In this document: one piece after another, positions 52,504 through 61,827 of the stretch | How the letters are laid out: the number at the start of each line of letters is the position of its first letter | Position numbering within the stretch: position 1 is the first letter of the stretch | Origin: Mangrovibacter plantisponsor | Lineage (GTDB): Bacteria; Pseudomonadota; Gammaproteobacteria; Enterobacterales; Enterobacteriaceae | DNA length: 64,000 nucleotides | Assembly (NCBI RefSeq): GCF_003182475.1 | Contig: NZ_QGTS01000009.1 | Coordinates: 186,001-250,000, forward strand | Direction: 5' to 3' | Position numbers and translations under genes: made by a program | Notes under the pieces: generated by a model | Database searches by the model: none | What the model was told of the DNA's origin: nothing | Seen by the model: the letters and a program-made list of their open reading frames with translations, nothing else

Positions 52504-53301
52504 ATGAACGGATTATATGATATATATGAAAAAGTTTATTTTAAATCATTAGATGACCGGGAGAGGGTTGTTAGTCGGGCTCAGCTGAATTTTACTATCT
52601 ATGCTGGTATGCTTACCTTACTCTTCTATATGTTACGTATGATTGATTATGATAGCAATGTTGTCTTTTTAGTTATGTTCTTTTTCTTGTCTGGATTGTC
52701 CGGCATTCTTCTTTCTATCTCAACATATTATACCTGGATTGCGTTGAGTGAAGGATATAAATATAAATATCTGCCTAAATGCTTGAGTGTATCAAAATAT
52801 AGAAAGGAACTGATAATTTATATACAGCAAGTTGAATTATATAATTTAAACGCTTCTGATAAAATGTATTGCCCAAATATCAATGAAGATATAAAAGAGC
52901 ATCTTTTTTACCAATTAGAGGAATGCGTTGATAATAATAATGAAATCAACAATAATAGAATGCAAACAATTCGATATTCAATGCTATGGCTATGGTCTGG
53001 CATTATGTTTTTTTTATTCGCATCTCTATTATTCGCAGCAGCAGATTTAGATGTTTCCTCACCAAGAAAAGATACCTTGATCCGTGACACGCAAGTTTCA
53101 TTGCAATTGAATAAAATTTCCGCTAATTTAAATCATTTAGGAGAGATCATAATGGCAAATGGCGACAAAAATCAGGCTCCAAGGCAGCCTCAGCCTGCAA
53201 ATTCTGGTACTGCAAGCAAACCAGTGCCACCTGTCTTCCCTCGGGCTCAGGTTGTAACTGAAAGTTATAAAGAAAAACCAAAACCAGAGCCAAGGAAATA
53301 A
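52504..53301 (+). CDS. Uncharacterised membrane protein, SLATT-like layout
   Basis: The 265-residue protein has two adjacent N-terminal helices (about 29-47 and 53-81), a cytoplasmic helical stretch, a third helix (about 159-183) and a Pro/Lys-rich tail (PRQPQPANSG... KPKPEPRK). The paired helices with a coiled segment recall SLATT-type pore effectors of defence systems, but I see no diagnostic motif. AT-rich codon use indicates island origin. Confidence 0.65.
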   Translation: MNGLYDIYEKVYFKSLDDRERVVSRAQLNFTIYAGMLTLLFYMLRMIDYDSNVVFLVMFFFLSGLSGILLSISTYYTWIALSEGYKYKYLPKCLSVSKYRKELIIYIQQVELYNLNASDKMYCPNINEDIKEHLFYQLEECVDNNNEINNNRMQTIRYSMLWLWSGIMFFLFASLLFAAADLDVSSPRKDTLIRDTQVSLQLNKISANLNHLGEIIMANGDKNQAPRQPQPANSGTASKPVPPVFPRAQVVTESYKEKPKPEPRK

Positions 53302-53338
53302 TAACTGAGAAGAAGAGCTTATTTCGGCTCTTCTTTTT

Positions 53339-53464
53339 ACGGATAACAGCGGCCAGACGGTGTTCGATGAGAACGGCGAAGTGATAATACAGGCTCGCTG
53401 TTTTATGATTAGCCTCCACATCTTCAACATCGAGCAGTGTGAAGACCTGCCCGATAATCTTTAG
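53339..53464 (+). pseudogene. ArdC-like antirestriction protein, C-terminal fragment
   Basis: The frame reads NSGQTVFDENGEVIIQARCF and then ISLHIFNIEQCEDLPDNL before a stop. The x-FN-EQC-GL-type ending resembles the ArdC/TraC-type N-terminal domain (VFNAEQ..GLP). Only about 40 codons remain, so the assignment is tentative. Confidence 0.45.
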
Positions 53465-53569
53465 TTCGAAATCGAATTATGAGTTGTTGATTGCCCAATA
53501 AGAACTAGCGTTTAACGTAGCGGAATTTCCACCTTACAGGTTTCCGCTACGTTAAATCTGAAATCTTTT

Positions 53570-53852
53570 TTGCGTCCGGGGCGTTCGCGCCAGGATGCTT
53601 TCCCGACTGCTGAAGTAATAGAACCCTCTTTGCCCCTAGGCTACTTCCAGCCCATGAAAGCCAGCGAACTGCTGATGACAACCCGCCGTCAACAAAGGCT
53701 GCAATCACTCTGTGGTTATTCATCCTTGCCGAAAGATATATGTCGTCACTATTACCTTGCTCCGCTGTAGCATTGTGTGACGCTGATGCAGCAATTCCCT
53801 CTTACCGAAAGTAGCCCGTATGCCCGTCCTGAAGTGGTATATCAAATTTGAC
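53570..53852 (+). pseudogene. MobH/TraI-like ICE relaxase fragment, frameshifted
   Basis: The frame gives LGYFQPMKASELLMTTRRQQ followed by RLQSLCGYSSLP and a YYLAPL end, then a shift in frame to HCVTLMQQFPLTESSPYARP. This is the start of the PFL_4751-type relaxase of integrating conjugative elements (GY-P---A--LL-T-RRQ--L--IW, then LPASE..H). It is broken by a frameshift and truncated. Confidence 0.65.
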
Positions 53853-53856
53853 CTTG

Positions 53857-54080
53857 TGACCTGTCCCCAGTTGATTAATACACCGCGATGTCAGTAACGT
53901 ATTCATCAGTAACGTGAGGGCAGCTCTATGAAGAAGCGCTTTTCCGTCGAACAGAACATCAGTATTCTCGGCGAGGCCGAAGCCGGGGTTTCTGCCCGGG
54001 TACTCTGCCGCAAGAACACCATTTCTGAGCTACGTTTTACACATGGTGTAAGAAGTATGGTGGTATGGAGTTGAACGAAG
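53857..54080 (+). mobile_element. IS3-family (IS407-like) fragment with OrfA start
   Basis: TGACCTGTCCCC at 53857 resembles an IS3-group terminal repeat. An OrfA frame starts at ATG 53928 (MKKRFSVEQNISILGEAEAG, VSARVLCRKNTIS) and shifts frame near 54030 before KKYGGMEL. The remainder of the element is absent. Confidence 0.75.
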
Positions 54081-54180
54081 TTATGCTTACCTTAGATTAT
54101 CTTACATTTGAACATTATCAATCGGTTGTGTAAGAGTGTTTATAGTTTTACCTTGTTGACTGTTCTGTAATAAAAATGAG

Positions 54181-54978
54181 GTGGGTGGTATAGTGAAAAC
54201 CTTGAGTGGGAAAGAGTTTAGACGATTATTTAATCGTTGTGATACAGGATTCTATCTGAGTGAGTTTGAATACTTAAAGGCCGTTGATCCTTTGTTTCCC
54301 GTATGCGCAGAGAGAGAGTTAAAGCCGGGTTATAAGCGGAAAATTGATGTATGGTGCGAAGAGGATGCAGCATTGTATGCAGAATTTATAGCTAAAAAAG
54401 AAAGACTGAAAAAGGACCAATTAATCCTGAAAGTAAACCAGGTGTGGTCTCGGGCATATCCAGCTTATATTTATGCAGTTGAAGAAAGAATAAATATCAG
54501 GGAGAAAGGCAGTGAGTCGTTTAAGAAGGAAACTGCGCAAGAAAAACAATGTAAACTTTCCCTAAAACTTGAGGGTTTGAAAGAACTAAAATGTGAAGTA
54601 GTTATGATTAAAAGTGAATTTGAAATTGCAAAAGACTTTATGCACTATTTTTATATGATTTCTGATGTTGAAGATTATATAAATGAATGCGACTACTTTA
54701 TTTATTCTGCTGCTGAGGTTGTTAAGGGGGTGATTCAATGCATTGGTTATATCGACAAAAATAACAAAGCAAGTTGCGAAGAGTTTTATTCAGGTAGTTA
54801 TGAATGCTTAGATGATGATCATGAAACTTTGGACTATTTGAATGAATCCTGCGCAGAGGGCATAAAAGCTGATAACAATCTCATCAGGAAAAATGAATCA
54901 TTGGCCTCATCCCTGAAGGAATTGCATCAACTTCTCGTGTCAAGAAAGAGTAATATCATGAACCTTGGGGAGGGATAG
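54181..54978 (+). CDS. Uncharacterised charged protein of island
   Basis: The frame opens with GTG 54181 (alternative GTG 54193 after GAGGTGGGTGG); up to 265 residues, no ATG. It is lysine/glutamate-rich and helical with cysteine-containing segments (YECLDDDHETLDYLNESCAE). No family recognised. AT-rich and flanked by IS debris on the left and a truncated cyclase-like gene on the right, so probably island cargo. Confidence 0.55.
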   Translation: MGGIVKTLSGKEFRRLFNRCDTGFYLSEFEYLKAVDPLFPVCAERELKPGYKRKIDVWCEEDAALYAEFIAKKERLKKDQLILKVNQVWSRAYPAYIYAVEERINIREKGSESFKKETAQEKQCKLSLKLEGLKELKCEVVMIKSEFEIAKDFMHYFYMISDVEDYINECDYFIYSAAEVVKGVIQCIGYIDKNNKASCEEFYSGSYECLDDDHETLDYLNESCAEGIKADNNLIRKNESLASSLKELHQLLVSRKSNIMNLGEG

Positions 54979-55072
54979 TGTGATGGGAATTCATTTCAGA
55001 AATGTAATTTCTGGTTAACTATTGGACAAATTAAGTTAGCAGTAACGAACAAGTATATAATTGAGAAGAAAA

Positions 55073-55510
55073 ATGAATATTGATGGGTATGAAAACCGAT
55101 TTGTAGCTTTTGTGGATATATTAGGATTCAAAAATTTAATCCACAAAATTGAATCTGAAGCTATCGAAGGCAAAGATTATCAAAGAGTCAGATCTGTTCT
55201 AAACTTTCTACATGAAGAGTCGATAGAATCAAATGGACAGCACGACCTTCCTGTTTATGAGGAAAAAGATGGCATTATTCTTGAAAAAGAATTAGGAGAC
55301 CCGCGTATAAATTATATCTCTGACTGTGTGATCATTTCTACGGAAGGGACGTTTGAGGGATTTAAATCACTCTGTAATAAACTAACTAAGTTTTCAACTG
55401 ATATTGCCTGTGATGGAATATTTATTAGAGGTGGGGTTACATATGGAAAAATATATCATCACGGCCCCATATTGGGGTCAGTTTGGATATCGAAAATTAT
55501 TGTACGTTAA
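55073..55510 (+). pseudogene. Nucleotidyl-cyclase-like protein, C-terminally truncated
   Basis: The ATG at 55073 follows GAGAAG; 145 residues. It opens ENRFVAFVDILGFKNLI, has ISDCVIIS in the middle and RGGVTYGKIYHHGPIL near the end, the three core blocks of class III-type cyclase folds with metal-binding Asp. Intact relatives continue after GPI(L/V)FGPA; here the sequence turns into unrelated GSVWISKIIVR and stops. So it is truncated by deletion. Similar proteins occur in defence islands. Confidence 0.6.
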
Positions 55511-55596
55511 GGTCGTTTTTTGTACATCAGATCTATGATATGGAAACTAGGTTGACAGGAAGTGTTGACCGAAGAACTGACATTTTTCTTCGTCCT

Positions 55597-56133
55597 CTAC
55601 TTTGTCCATTCTTTATGCAATAGCGCAAAGATGTTTGTGTCGTCATATCTTGCCTTACCATCCTCGTTTTCAAAGGCGACAAACTCTTTAAAACAACCTT
55701 CACGCCGCATATGCAAACGTTCACAGAGTTTTTGAGAGGCCAGATTGTAAACTTCTACCCAAGCATACAGACGCCTAGCATCTTTTATTTTGAATAAATA
55801 ATCAAACAGTGCAGCAACTGACTCACTTGCATATCCCTGACGTTCATAACGTTGATTAAAATGCCAGCCTACTGACCAGGTATTGCTGTCTGGCTCGTTG
55901 CTATTGTCCGCATAAAGATGTCCGATTAACGTATCGGTTTCTTTTAGACAAACGGCAAACTGTGCTGGGTCCGTGGCTCGTTTAGCCACATCGCTCTCCG
56001 CCTCGGCTAGTGAATGTAACTTTTCATCCTTAAAGCAAGGAGCACGTGGTGAAGAGAGGTAATCGAAAAGTGCTGCCGCATCCTCTGCCTTAAAAGGGCG
56101 AATGATTAACCGTTGAGTGACAATGATGTTCAT
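55597..56133 (-). CDS. GNAT acetyltransferase, RimJ/RimL-like
   Basis: The 178-residue protein shows MNIIVTQRLIIRPFKAEDAA, VGWHFNQRYERQGYASESVA (acetyl-CoA-binding R/Q-x-x-G-x-A) and LHMRREGCFKEFV. These are typical of RimJ/RimL-type N-acetyltransferases, which modify ribosomal proteins, small amines or drugs. The start has AAGGAC upstream. It is a separate unit downstream of the RND gene. Confidence 0.87.
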   Translation of the reverse strand: MNIIVTQRLIIRPFKAEDAAALFDYLSSPRAPCFKDEKLHSLAEAESDVAKRATDPAQFAVCLKETDTLIGHLYADNSNEPDSNTWSVGWHFNQRYERQGYASESVAALFDYLFKIKDARRLYAWVEVYNLASQKLCERLHMRREGCFKEFVAFENEDGKARYDDTNIFALLHKEWTK

Positions 56134-56208
56134 AATGTCCTTGATAATGTAATGCCAGCCAGTTCAGCAAGAAACCTGCTTTAAACTGGCCGGGACACAG
56201 GGCAGAGA

Positions 56209-59200
56209 TTAGCCATTCCGACTATTCTCCGGTCTGTCTTTACGCATGCCAGTAAATTGTGTGATCGTCACGAAAAATACCGGAACAAAGAAAATGGCCA
56301 GTAGCGTTCCGCTAATCATCCCGCCGAATACACCGGTACCAATCGCATGCTGCGTGCTGTCGCTGGCTCCACTGGCGAGCATCAGCGGAACAACACCTAA
56401 TGTGAAAGCCAGAGAAGTCATGAGTATTGGCCGTAAGCGCTGCTTCGCTGCCATCAATGTCGCATCAATAAGGCTCTTTCCTTCATTCATCAATTGTCTC
56501 GCGAACTCGATAATCAGAATCGCATTCTTGGCGGAAAGTCCAATCAGGGTTATCAGGCCCACTTTGAAAAAGACGTCATTCGTCATATTCGTAACGGATA
56601 CTGCCAGCACAGCGCCAAGTAGCCCCAGAGGAACAACGAGCATGACTGCGAAGGGAATGGACCAGCTCTCGTAAAGCGCAGCCAGCACCATGAATACCAC
56701 CAGTACCGAGAGCACAATAAGACCCGGAAGCTGTGATGCGGACTCCTTTTCCTGTAACGAACTTCCCGCCCACTCACCGGCGAACCCCGGTGGTAAGTGC
56801 TCAGCCAGTTTGTCCATTGCCGCCATTGCGGTACCCGACGATTTTCCCTGTGCGGCACTCCCGGTTATGCGTATGGCAGGATATCCCTGATAGCGTATCA
56901 GTTGCTGTGGAGCAGCATTCCACGAAAGCGTCACAAAAGTGGATAACGGAAGCATCTGCCCCAGACGATTTTTGACAGACAAAGCCAAAAGTTGTTCTGG
57001 CTGCATCCGGTACGGCGCATCCGCCTGGACGATAACCTGCTGAACCCGGCCATTATTGGTATAGTCATTAACATAATTGGAACCTGTTGCAACGGAAATG
57101 GTTTGATTTATCTCATCAAACGACACCCCCATGGCCTCCGCTTTTTCCCTGTCGATATCCAGGGCAAGGCTTGTTCCCTCACCAAGCCCATCAATATAGA
57201 CATCGGCAAGTTGAGAATTATGATTTGCCTGCACAATAAGCTCTTCGGCCGCCTTCTTGAGTGCCTGATATCCTTTCCCGCCTCTGTCCTGTAAATAGTA
57301 AGTGAACCCGGATGAGGTTCCCATATCAGAAATTGCCGGAGGCAGCAGACTCATTGTCTCGGCATCAGGCACGTTTGCCATTTGGGACTGAATATGGTCG
57401 GCTTCTTCCTGTGCCGTGGTTCCCTTGCGTTGTTTCCAGTCTTTGAGGGTGGTAAATGCCATAGCCGAGTTTTGACCTGACCCTGAGAAACCAAATCCCA
57501 GGATCATGATGTTACTTTCCACAGCCTCACGGCGAGCGATTTCATCTTCAAAGCGATCGACAACTTTAAGTGTCCGCTGCATTGTGGCATCAGAAGGGAG
57601 CTGGATAGAGGACATAAAATAGCCCTGATCTTCATCGGGTAAAAATGATGAAGGTAAGGAAGACAGACCGGCAAACAATGCCAAACATAATGCAGCGTAG
57701 ATCATCATCATACGGCCGGTACGCTTCAGAACAAATCCCAGACCAGTGGCGTAAAACGTCGTCAGGCGATGAAAGTGAGCGTTAAACCACGCTGAAAATG
57801 CGCTGCTTTTACCCTGATGAATACCATGTGGTTTGAGCAAGGTTGCACAAAGCGCAGGGGTTAACGTCAGTGCCAAGAATGCCGACAGTAAAATGGATAT
57901 AGCCATCGAAATGCTGAACTGTCGATAAATAATACCCACGGATCCGCTGGCAAAGGCCATAGGGATAAACACCGCAGTAAGCACCAGCGTAATGCCAATG
58001 ATTGCGGGCGTAATTTCACGCATCGCTTCCCGCGTGGCATCCTGTGGAGACATTTTTTTGTCTTCCATCAGTCGTTCGACGTTCTCTACTACCACAATCG
58101 CGTCGTCAACAATAATCCCGATGGCCAGCACCATTCCAAACATCGTTAAAATATTGATGGAATAACCGCTTAATAGCATTACGGTAAAAGTGCCGAGCAG
58201 CGCCACGGGGGCCACAATCGCAGGAATAAGGGTGCAGCGTATCTTGTGAAGAAAAAGCAGCATCACGAAAAAGACCAGGACCATGGCTTCAACAAATGTC
58301 TCAACTACCTTCAATATCGACAGTTTTACAAACGGAGCCGTATCGAAAGGCACGGTGAATGTCATTCCCTCTGGAAGTACACCGGACAGTTCTGTTAACC
58401 GTGCGCGGATACCCGACGCAGTACTAATCGCATTTGCGCCAGGAGACAATTGAATGGCGGCTGCCGTTGCTGGCACGCCATTTTCACGGATCCCAAATGC
58501 GTAACTTTGTAACCCGGATTCCACGCGGGCAACGTCTGCCAGTGTCACCCTGGCGGCGGAGGCCTGTGATTTAATCGTGATATTGCGAAATTCTTCAACC
58601 GAAGAGAGTTGCCCTTTTACCGTTATTGGATAGGTCACACCTTGCCCGCTAGCCGCAGGTTCATCTCCGGTTCTGCCCGGTGAAACAATCACGTTTTGTT
58701 GACTGATGGCGCTTAATACATCCGTAACTGAGAGCCCATAGCTGTGTAATTTCATCGGGTCCAGCCATATGCGGAGCGCCTTTTCCCCGCCAAAAAGCTG
58801 GACTTTACCTACACCGGGTACGCGCCGGAGTTCATCAGTAACATTCCTGGCAAAATAATCGCTTAAGTCAGCTTCCTGATAGTCTCCGTTTTGGGATTTT
58901 AATCCCACCATCATTAAAAAACCGGAATTAGCTGCCTCAACACTTATCCCATTCTGTCTTACCGACTGTGGCAGGCGAGATTCCACAATTTTAATTTGGT
59001 TTTGCAGATCCATTTGGGCGAGTTTGATGTCGGTTCCGGGTTTGAAGGTAACAGTAATTGACGCCATCCCCGTCGTGTCACTGGAAGATTCAAAATAGAG
59101 TAAATTGTCAACACTCGCAATTTCACGCTCGATCAGAGACACGACGGACGTGTTCATCACCTCCGGGCTGGTGCCAGGGTAACTCACTGAAATGATAATA

Positions 59201-59325
59201 CCGGGTGGCGCAACGGCAGGGTATTGCGCAACCGGTAAACGAGGAATAGACAATAGTCCCGTCAGAACAATAAACAGGGCGATAACCCATGCGAAGATGG
59301 GGCGCTCAATGAAAAAGTGCGGCAT
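56209..59325 (-). CDS. RND multidrug efflux transporter, AcrB-like (HAE1)
   Basis: The complete 1038-residue protein shows the AcrB layout: MPHFFIERPIFAWVIALFI, the porter region, the proton-relay GIIVDDAIVVVENVERLM in helix 4, and SAKNAILIIEFA in helix 10. It exports drugs or bile-like compounds by proton exchange together with an adaptor and TolC. The adaptor gene that usually precedes such pumps is absent; an ABC membrane-domain gene lies there instead. An AdeRS-like two-component pair lies 1.8 kb away and may control it. Confidence 0.93.
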   Translation of the reverse strand: MPHFFIERPIFAWVIALFIVLTGLLSIPRLPVAQYPAVAPPGIIISVSYPGTSPEVMNTSVVSLIEREIASVDNLLYFESSSDTTGMASITVTFKPGTDIKLAQMDLQNQIKIVESRLPQSVRQNGISVEAANSGFLMMVGLKSQNGDYQEADLSDYFARNVTDELRRVPGVGKVQLFGGEKALRIWLDPMKLHSYGLSVTDVLSAISQQNVIVSPGRTGDEPAASGQGVTYPITVKGQLSSVEEFRNITIKSQASAARVTLADVARVESGLQSYAFGIRENGVPATAAAIQLSPGANAISTASGIRARLTELSGVLPEGMTFTVPFDTAPFVKLSILKVVETFVEAMVLVFFVMLLFLHKIRCTLIPAIVAPVALLGTFTVMLLSGYSINILTMFGMVLAIGIIVDDAIVVVENVERLMEDKKMSPQDATREAMREITPAIIGITLVLTAVFIPMAFASGSVGIIYRQFSISMAISILLSAFLALTLTPALCATLLKPHGIHQGKSSAFSAWFNAHFHRLTTFYATGLGFVLKRTGRMMMIYAALCLALFAGLSSLPSSFLPDEDQGYFMSSIQLPSDATMQRTLKVVDRFEDEIARREAVESNIMILGFGFSGSGQNSAMAFTTLKDWKQRKGTTAQEEADHIQSQMANVPDAETMSLLPPAISDMGTSSGFTYYLQDRGGKGYQALKKAAEELIVQANHNSQLADVYIDGLGEGTSLALDIDREKAEAMGVSFDEINQTISVATGSNYVNDYTNNGRVQQVIVQADAPYRMQPEQLLALSVKNRLGQMLPLSTFVTLSWNAAPQQLIRYQGYPAIRITGSAAQGKSSGTAMAAMDKLAEHLPPGFAGEWAGSSLQEKESASQLPGLIVLSVLVVFMVLAALYESWSIPFAVMLVVPLGLLGAVLAVSVTNMTNDVFFKVGLITLIGLSAKNAILIIEFARQLMNEGKSLIDATLMAAKQRLRPILMTSLAFTLGVVPLMLASGASDSTQHAIGTGVFGGMISGTLLAIFFVPVFFVTITQFTGMRKDRPENSRNG

Positions 59326-59362
59326 CAGGTGTACTTCCAGTCAACATACAAAGGGTAAAAAT

Positions 59363-60274
59363 TCAGCATGGTTTTCCTGATAAAGAGGTCTCATCGTCTG
59401 TCGAAACCCGTTTACCGATATCCCTGAGCTGGGAAAATTTCTCAAGAAGTTGTGGTGCGTCATCCAGGCTTGTTGCAAACATCCACATATAGGTCATGAC
59501 GGAATAAATATGTCCGGCATTAATTCCGGACTCCATGCTCATCCTGATAATGGTCATGGAAAAGAGAGCAGAAACCAGAAGGCCTATGCATAAATATCCC
59601 CATGCCTCTCTGTCGGATAACACCACACGCAGGCGGGCAAGTGTTTCATAATGTCGCTTAAGAGCACCAAAAGACGCCTTGTTAACATAATCGACCTCTT
59701 TCTCAAGGCGATTATTGAGCCGTCTGTAGAATGTCTCATTTTTGAAAGTATAACTTGAGACAAAACACATCAGTATTGCCACGATGATCAAACAGGTTAT
59801 TCCTGTCCAGAATTCAACCCATAACAGCATTATTGCTGCGCCGAAAAGGGAAATGATCGAGGTAATCAATACAGGCAGGTGCAACTCGAAGAAATCCACA
59901 AATTCACGGGACAGAGTGACTCTCGCAGCAATAGTCGAGTGATTAAGTGAATATTTTCGCTGGGCTAAAACTACTGTCACAGCAAGACTTGCGTAGATAC
60001 GTGCAAATGTTCGCGTATCTACACTACGTCTGGTGGCTCCCATGCACCACATGAACAGAACCATCAGGCCATAAAGGGCCGCACGTGACGTCTGTCCGCC
60101 CAGGATGGCATTGATCGCCATGCCCGCCAAAATGGGGTAGAGCAGGAATGCAACGTTTTCAGCAATAACCAGCATGAAAGTAATGCATAATTTCTTCCGG
60201 TACCGCCAGGCAAGTCTCTTCAGTGAGGTAGCAACCCCGGGAGCCGTTGGTTTGTTGTTGCCTTTATAAATCAT
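59363..60274 (-). CDS. ABC transporter membrane domain without ATPase
   Basis: The 303-residue protein has six hydrophobic helices and the type I ABC exporter fold (LAWRYRKKLCITFMLVIAEN, a long helix ending RLVVLSDREAW), but it stops where an ATP-binding domain should begin. No Walker motif is encoded nearby. It may act as a stand-alone membrane protein or be a split or partial transporter. It lies 37 bases upstream of the RND gene on the same strand. Confidence 0.75.
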   Translation of the reverse strand: MIYKGNNKPTAPGVATSLKRLAWRYRKKLCITFMLVIAENVAFLLYPILAGMAINAILGGQTSRAALYGLMVLFMWCMGATRRSVDTRTFARIYASLAVTVVLAQRKYSLNHSTIAARVTLSREFVDFFELHLPVLITSIISLFGAAIMLLWVEFWTGITCLIIVAILMCFVSSYTFKNETFYRRLNNRLEKEVDYVNKASFGALKRHYETLARLRVVLSDREAWGYLCIGLLVSALFSMTIIRMSMESGINAGHIYSVMTYMWMFATSLDDAPQLLEKFSQLRDIGKRVSTDDETSLSGKPC

Positions 60275-60477
60275 AATAAATGTGTATTAATCATCGGAGT
60301 GTAAAAGTATTCTGCCGTTGGTTTATTATTTGAGCTAAGTAAATGAGGCAGCATAATAGAGCTGTCATAAAGACATGCGCTAAGTGTAACGTGATGATGT
60401 CAATCGTGAATGGATGTTTTATGGAGGATATGTGTACTCCCCCCTTAAGTTGAGTATCATTCTGACAATGCATAATA

Positions 60478-60867
60478 TCAAACCATTCTTAAACATAAAA
60501 ACAAAGGTAGTCCGCACAAGAAAACCAATAAAAAACATTCATAATAAAAAACAAAATCATTAATATCTGGAGAACTATTCAGAAACAGATGTAGTACAGT
60601 AATGGCTTGTAGAAACAGTAAGATAAGACCGAACGTTATTGCAATGAAACTTTTTAAAACCCCAGGTTTTTTCTGAAGAAAAAATGATAATGCAGCAATG
60701 ATTATCAAAACACGAATTAGTAAAGATGAAGGTAAAGTGGATTCTACTTTTTCATTAATTGCATGCACAAGGTGAAGCCAGGTAGATAATAACCCATATG
60801 TAACGACACAAAATAAAAGTGAGGCCATCAAATTCTCACGTCGGAATAAAAATTTAGTCAGCATCAT
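60478..60867 (-). CDS. Uncharacterised four-helix membrane protein
   Basis: I take the ATG at 60867 (MMLTKFLFRREN), behind AGAGAG; 129 residues with about four membrane helices (LLFCVVTYGLLSTWLHL, LLIRVLIIIAALSFF, SFIAITFGLILLFLQA, ECFLLVFLCGLPLFLCL). No family recognised. It is divergent from the response-regulator gene and may be controlled by it. Confidence 0.6.
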   Translation of the reverse strand: MMLTKFLFRRENLMASLLFCVVTYGLLSTWLHLVHAINEKVESTLPSSLLIRVLIIIAALSFFLQKKPGVLKSFIAITFGLILLFLQAITVLHLFLNSSPDINDFVFYYECFLLVFLCGLPLFLCLRMV

Positions 60868-61125
60868 AACTCTCTTTAGACAACAGTACATATTGCATGT
60901 AACCCTCAACATGGTTGTAGATTATTGCTTGGCGATGTTGATTAATTATTTATAAAATGTGTAGTGAATATGGAGAGCGTGGCTGGTTAAGTTTGCAATA
61001 ACTTTTTAATGAACTTTTTAAAATAATATCTGTCTATTAAAGTTAAGTTGAAAAATCATTAAGCATGACGATAAAAGGTATTTCTGGGTAAAATGCATGT
61101 TGTCATCAGCACTGTGGAAGAAAAT

Positions 61126-61827
61126 ATGAACAACAATCTGATTATCGTCGCAGAAGACGATGATGACATCGCCGCCATACTGACGGGCTATTTAAATAAG
61201 GCTGGCATGAAAACCCTAAGAGCCGAAGATGGCGAGCAGGCGATCAACCTTACTCGTCAACACAAACCCGACCTTCTGCTGCTGGACATTCACCTGCCCG
61301 TATATGATGGCTGGAATGTTCTTACAACGTTAAGAAAGGAAACTAATGTCCCCGTCATCATGGTTACAGCACTTGATCAAGACGTTGATAAACTGATGGG
61401 CCTACGGCTAGGGGCTGACGACTATGTGATAAAACCCTTTAATCCATCAGAGGTTATTGCCAGGGTTGAAGCTGTACTTCGCAGAACCAGACCGGTTGCA
61501 GAGTCTACACATTCACGGCCTTTAAGAACGCCTTTTATAACGATTTATCCTGATGAGTTTTACGTTGAAATCACTGCTCAAGGTGAGGTTTCCACGCCAG
61601 TATTAACCACCACAGAGTTTAAGCTTCTGACCTATCTGGCAAGAAACCCGAGAAAAGTCTGTTCTCGTGAAGAGTTACTTGATGCGTGTTTGCCTGAGGG
61701 AGACTCGCTGGATCGCACTGTAGACAGCCATATGAGTAAACTTCGGAAAAAGCTTGAACATGCCGGATTGAAGGGCATTCCGGAAAGCATCCGAGGATTA
61801 GGGTACCGGTTGGGTGACAAAAAATGA
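61126..61827 (+). CDS. Response regulator, OmpR family, AdeR-like
   Basis: The ATG at 61126 gives 233 residues. The receiver has Asp54 (LLLLDIHLP), acidic cluster DDDD and Lys103 (VIKPF). The C-terminal winged helix (TEFKLLTYLARNPRKVCSRE; DSHMSKLRKKLE) is OmpR type. The TALDQDVDKLMGLRLGADDY stretch is close to AdeR of Acinetobacter, which controls the AdeABC RND pump. It overlaps the kinase gene by ATGA. Confidence 0.87.
   Translation: MNNNLIIVAEDDDDIAAILTGYLNKAGMKTLRAEDGEQAINLTRQHKPDLLLLDIHLPVYDGWNVLTTLRKETNVPVIMVTALDQDVDKLMGLRLGADDYVIKPFNPSEVIARVEAVLRRTRPVAESTHSRPLRTPFITIYPDEFYVEITAQGEVSTPVLTTTEFKLLTYLARNPRKVCSREELLDACLPEGDSLDRTVDSHMSKLRKKLEHAGLKGIPESIRGLGYRLGDKK

Larger units (their letters stand above)
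53302..54180. other. Mobile-element graveyard
   Basis: Nearly 900 bases with no intact gene but with fragments of an ArdC-like protein, a MobH relaxase and an IS3-family element, annotated separately. They are all on the plus strand and point to a deleted integrative conjugative element. Confidence 0.7.

Noticed and set aside
55073-55510. Complete Pycsar cyclase
   Set aside because: The frame loses family similarity after HHGPIL and ends early; there is no adjacent effector of known Pycsar type.
60291-60473. 60-codon minus-strand frame between ABC domain and small membrane protein
   Set aside because: No ribosome-binding site and no recognisable features beyond a hydrophobic stretch.
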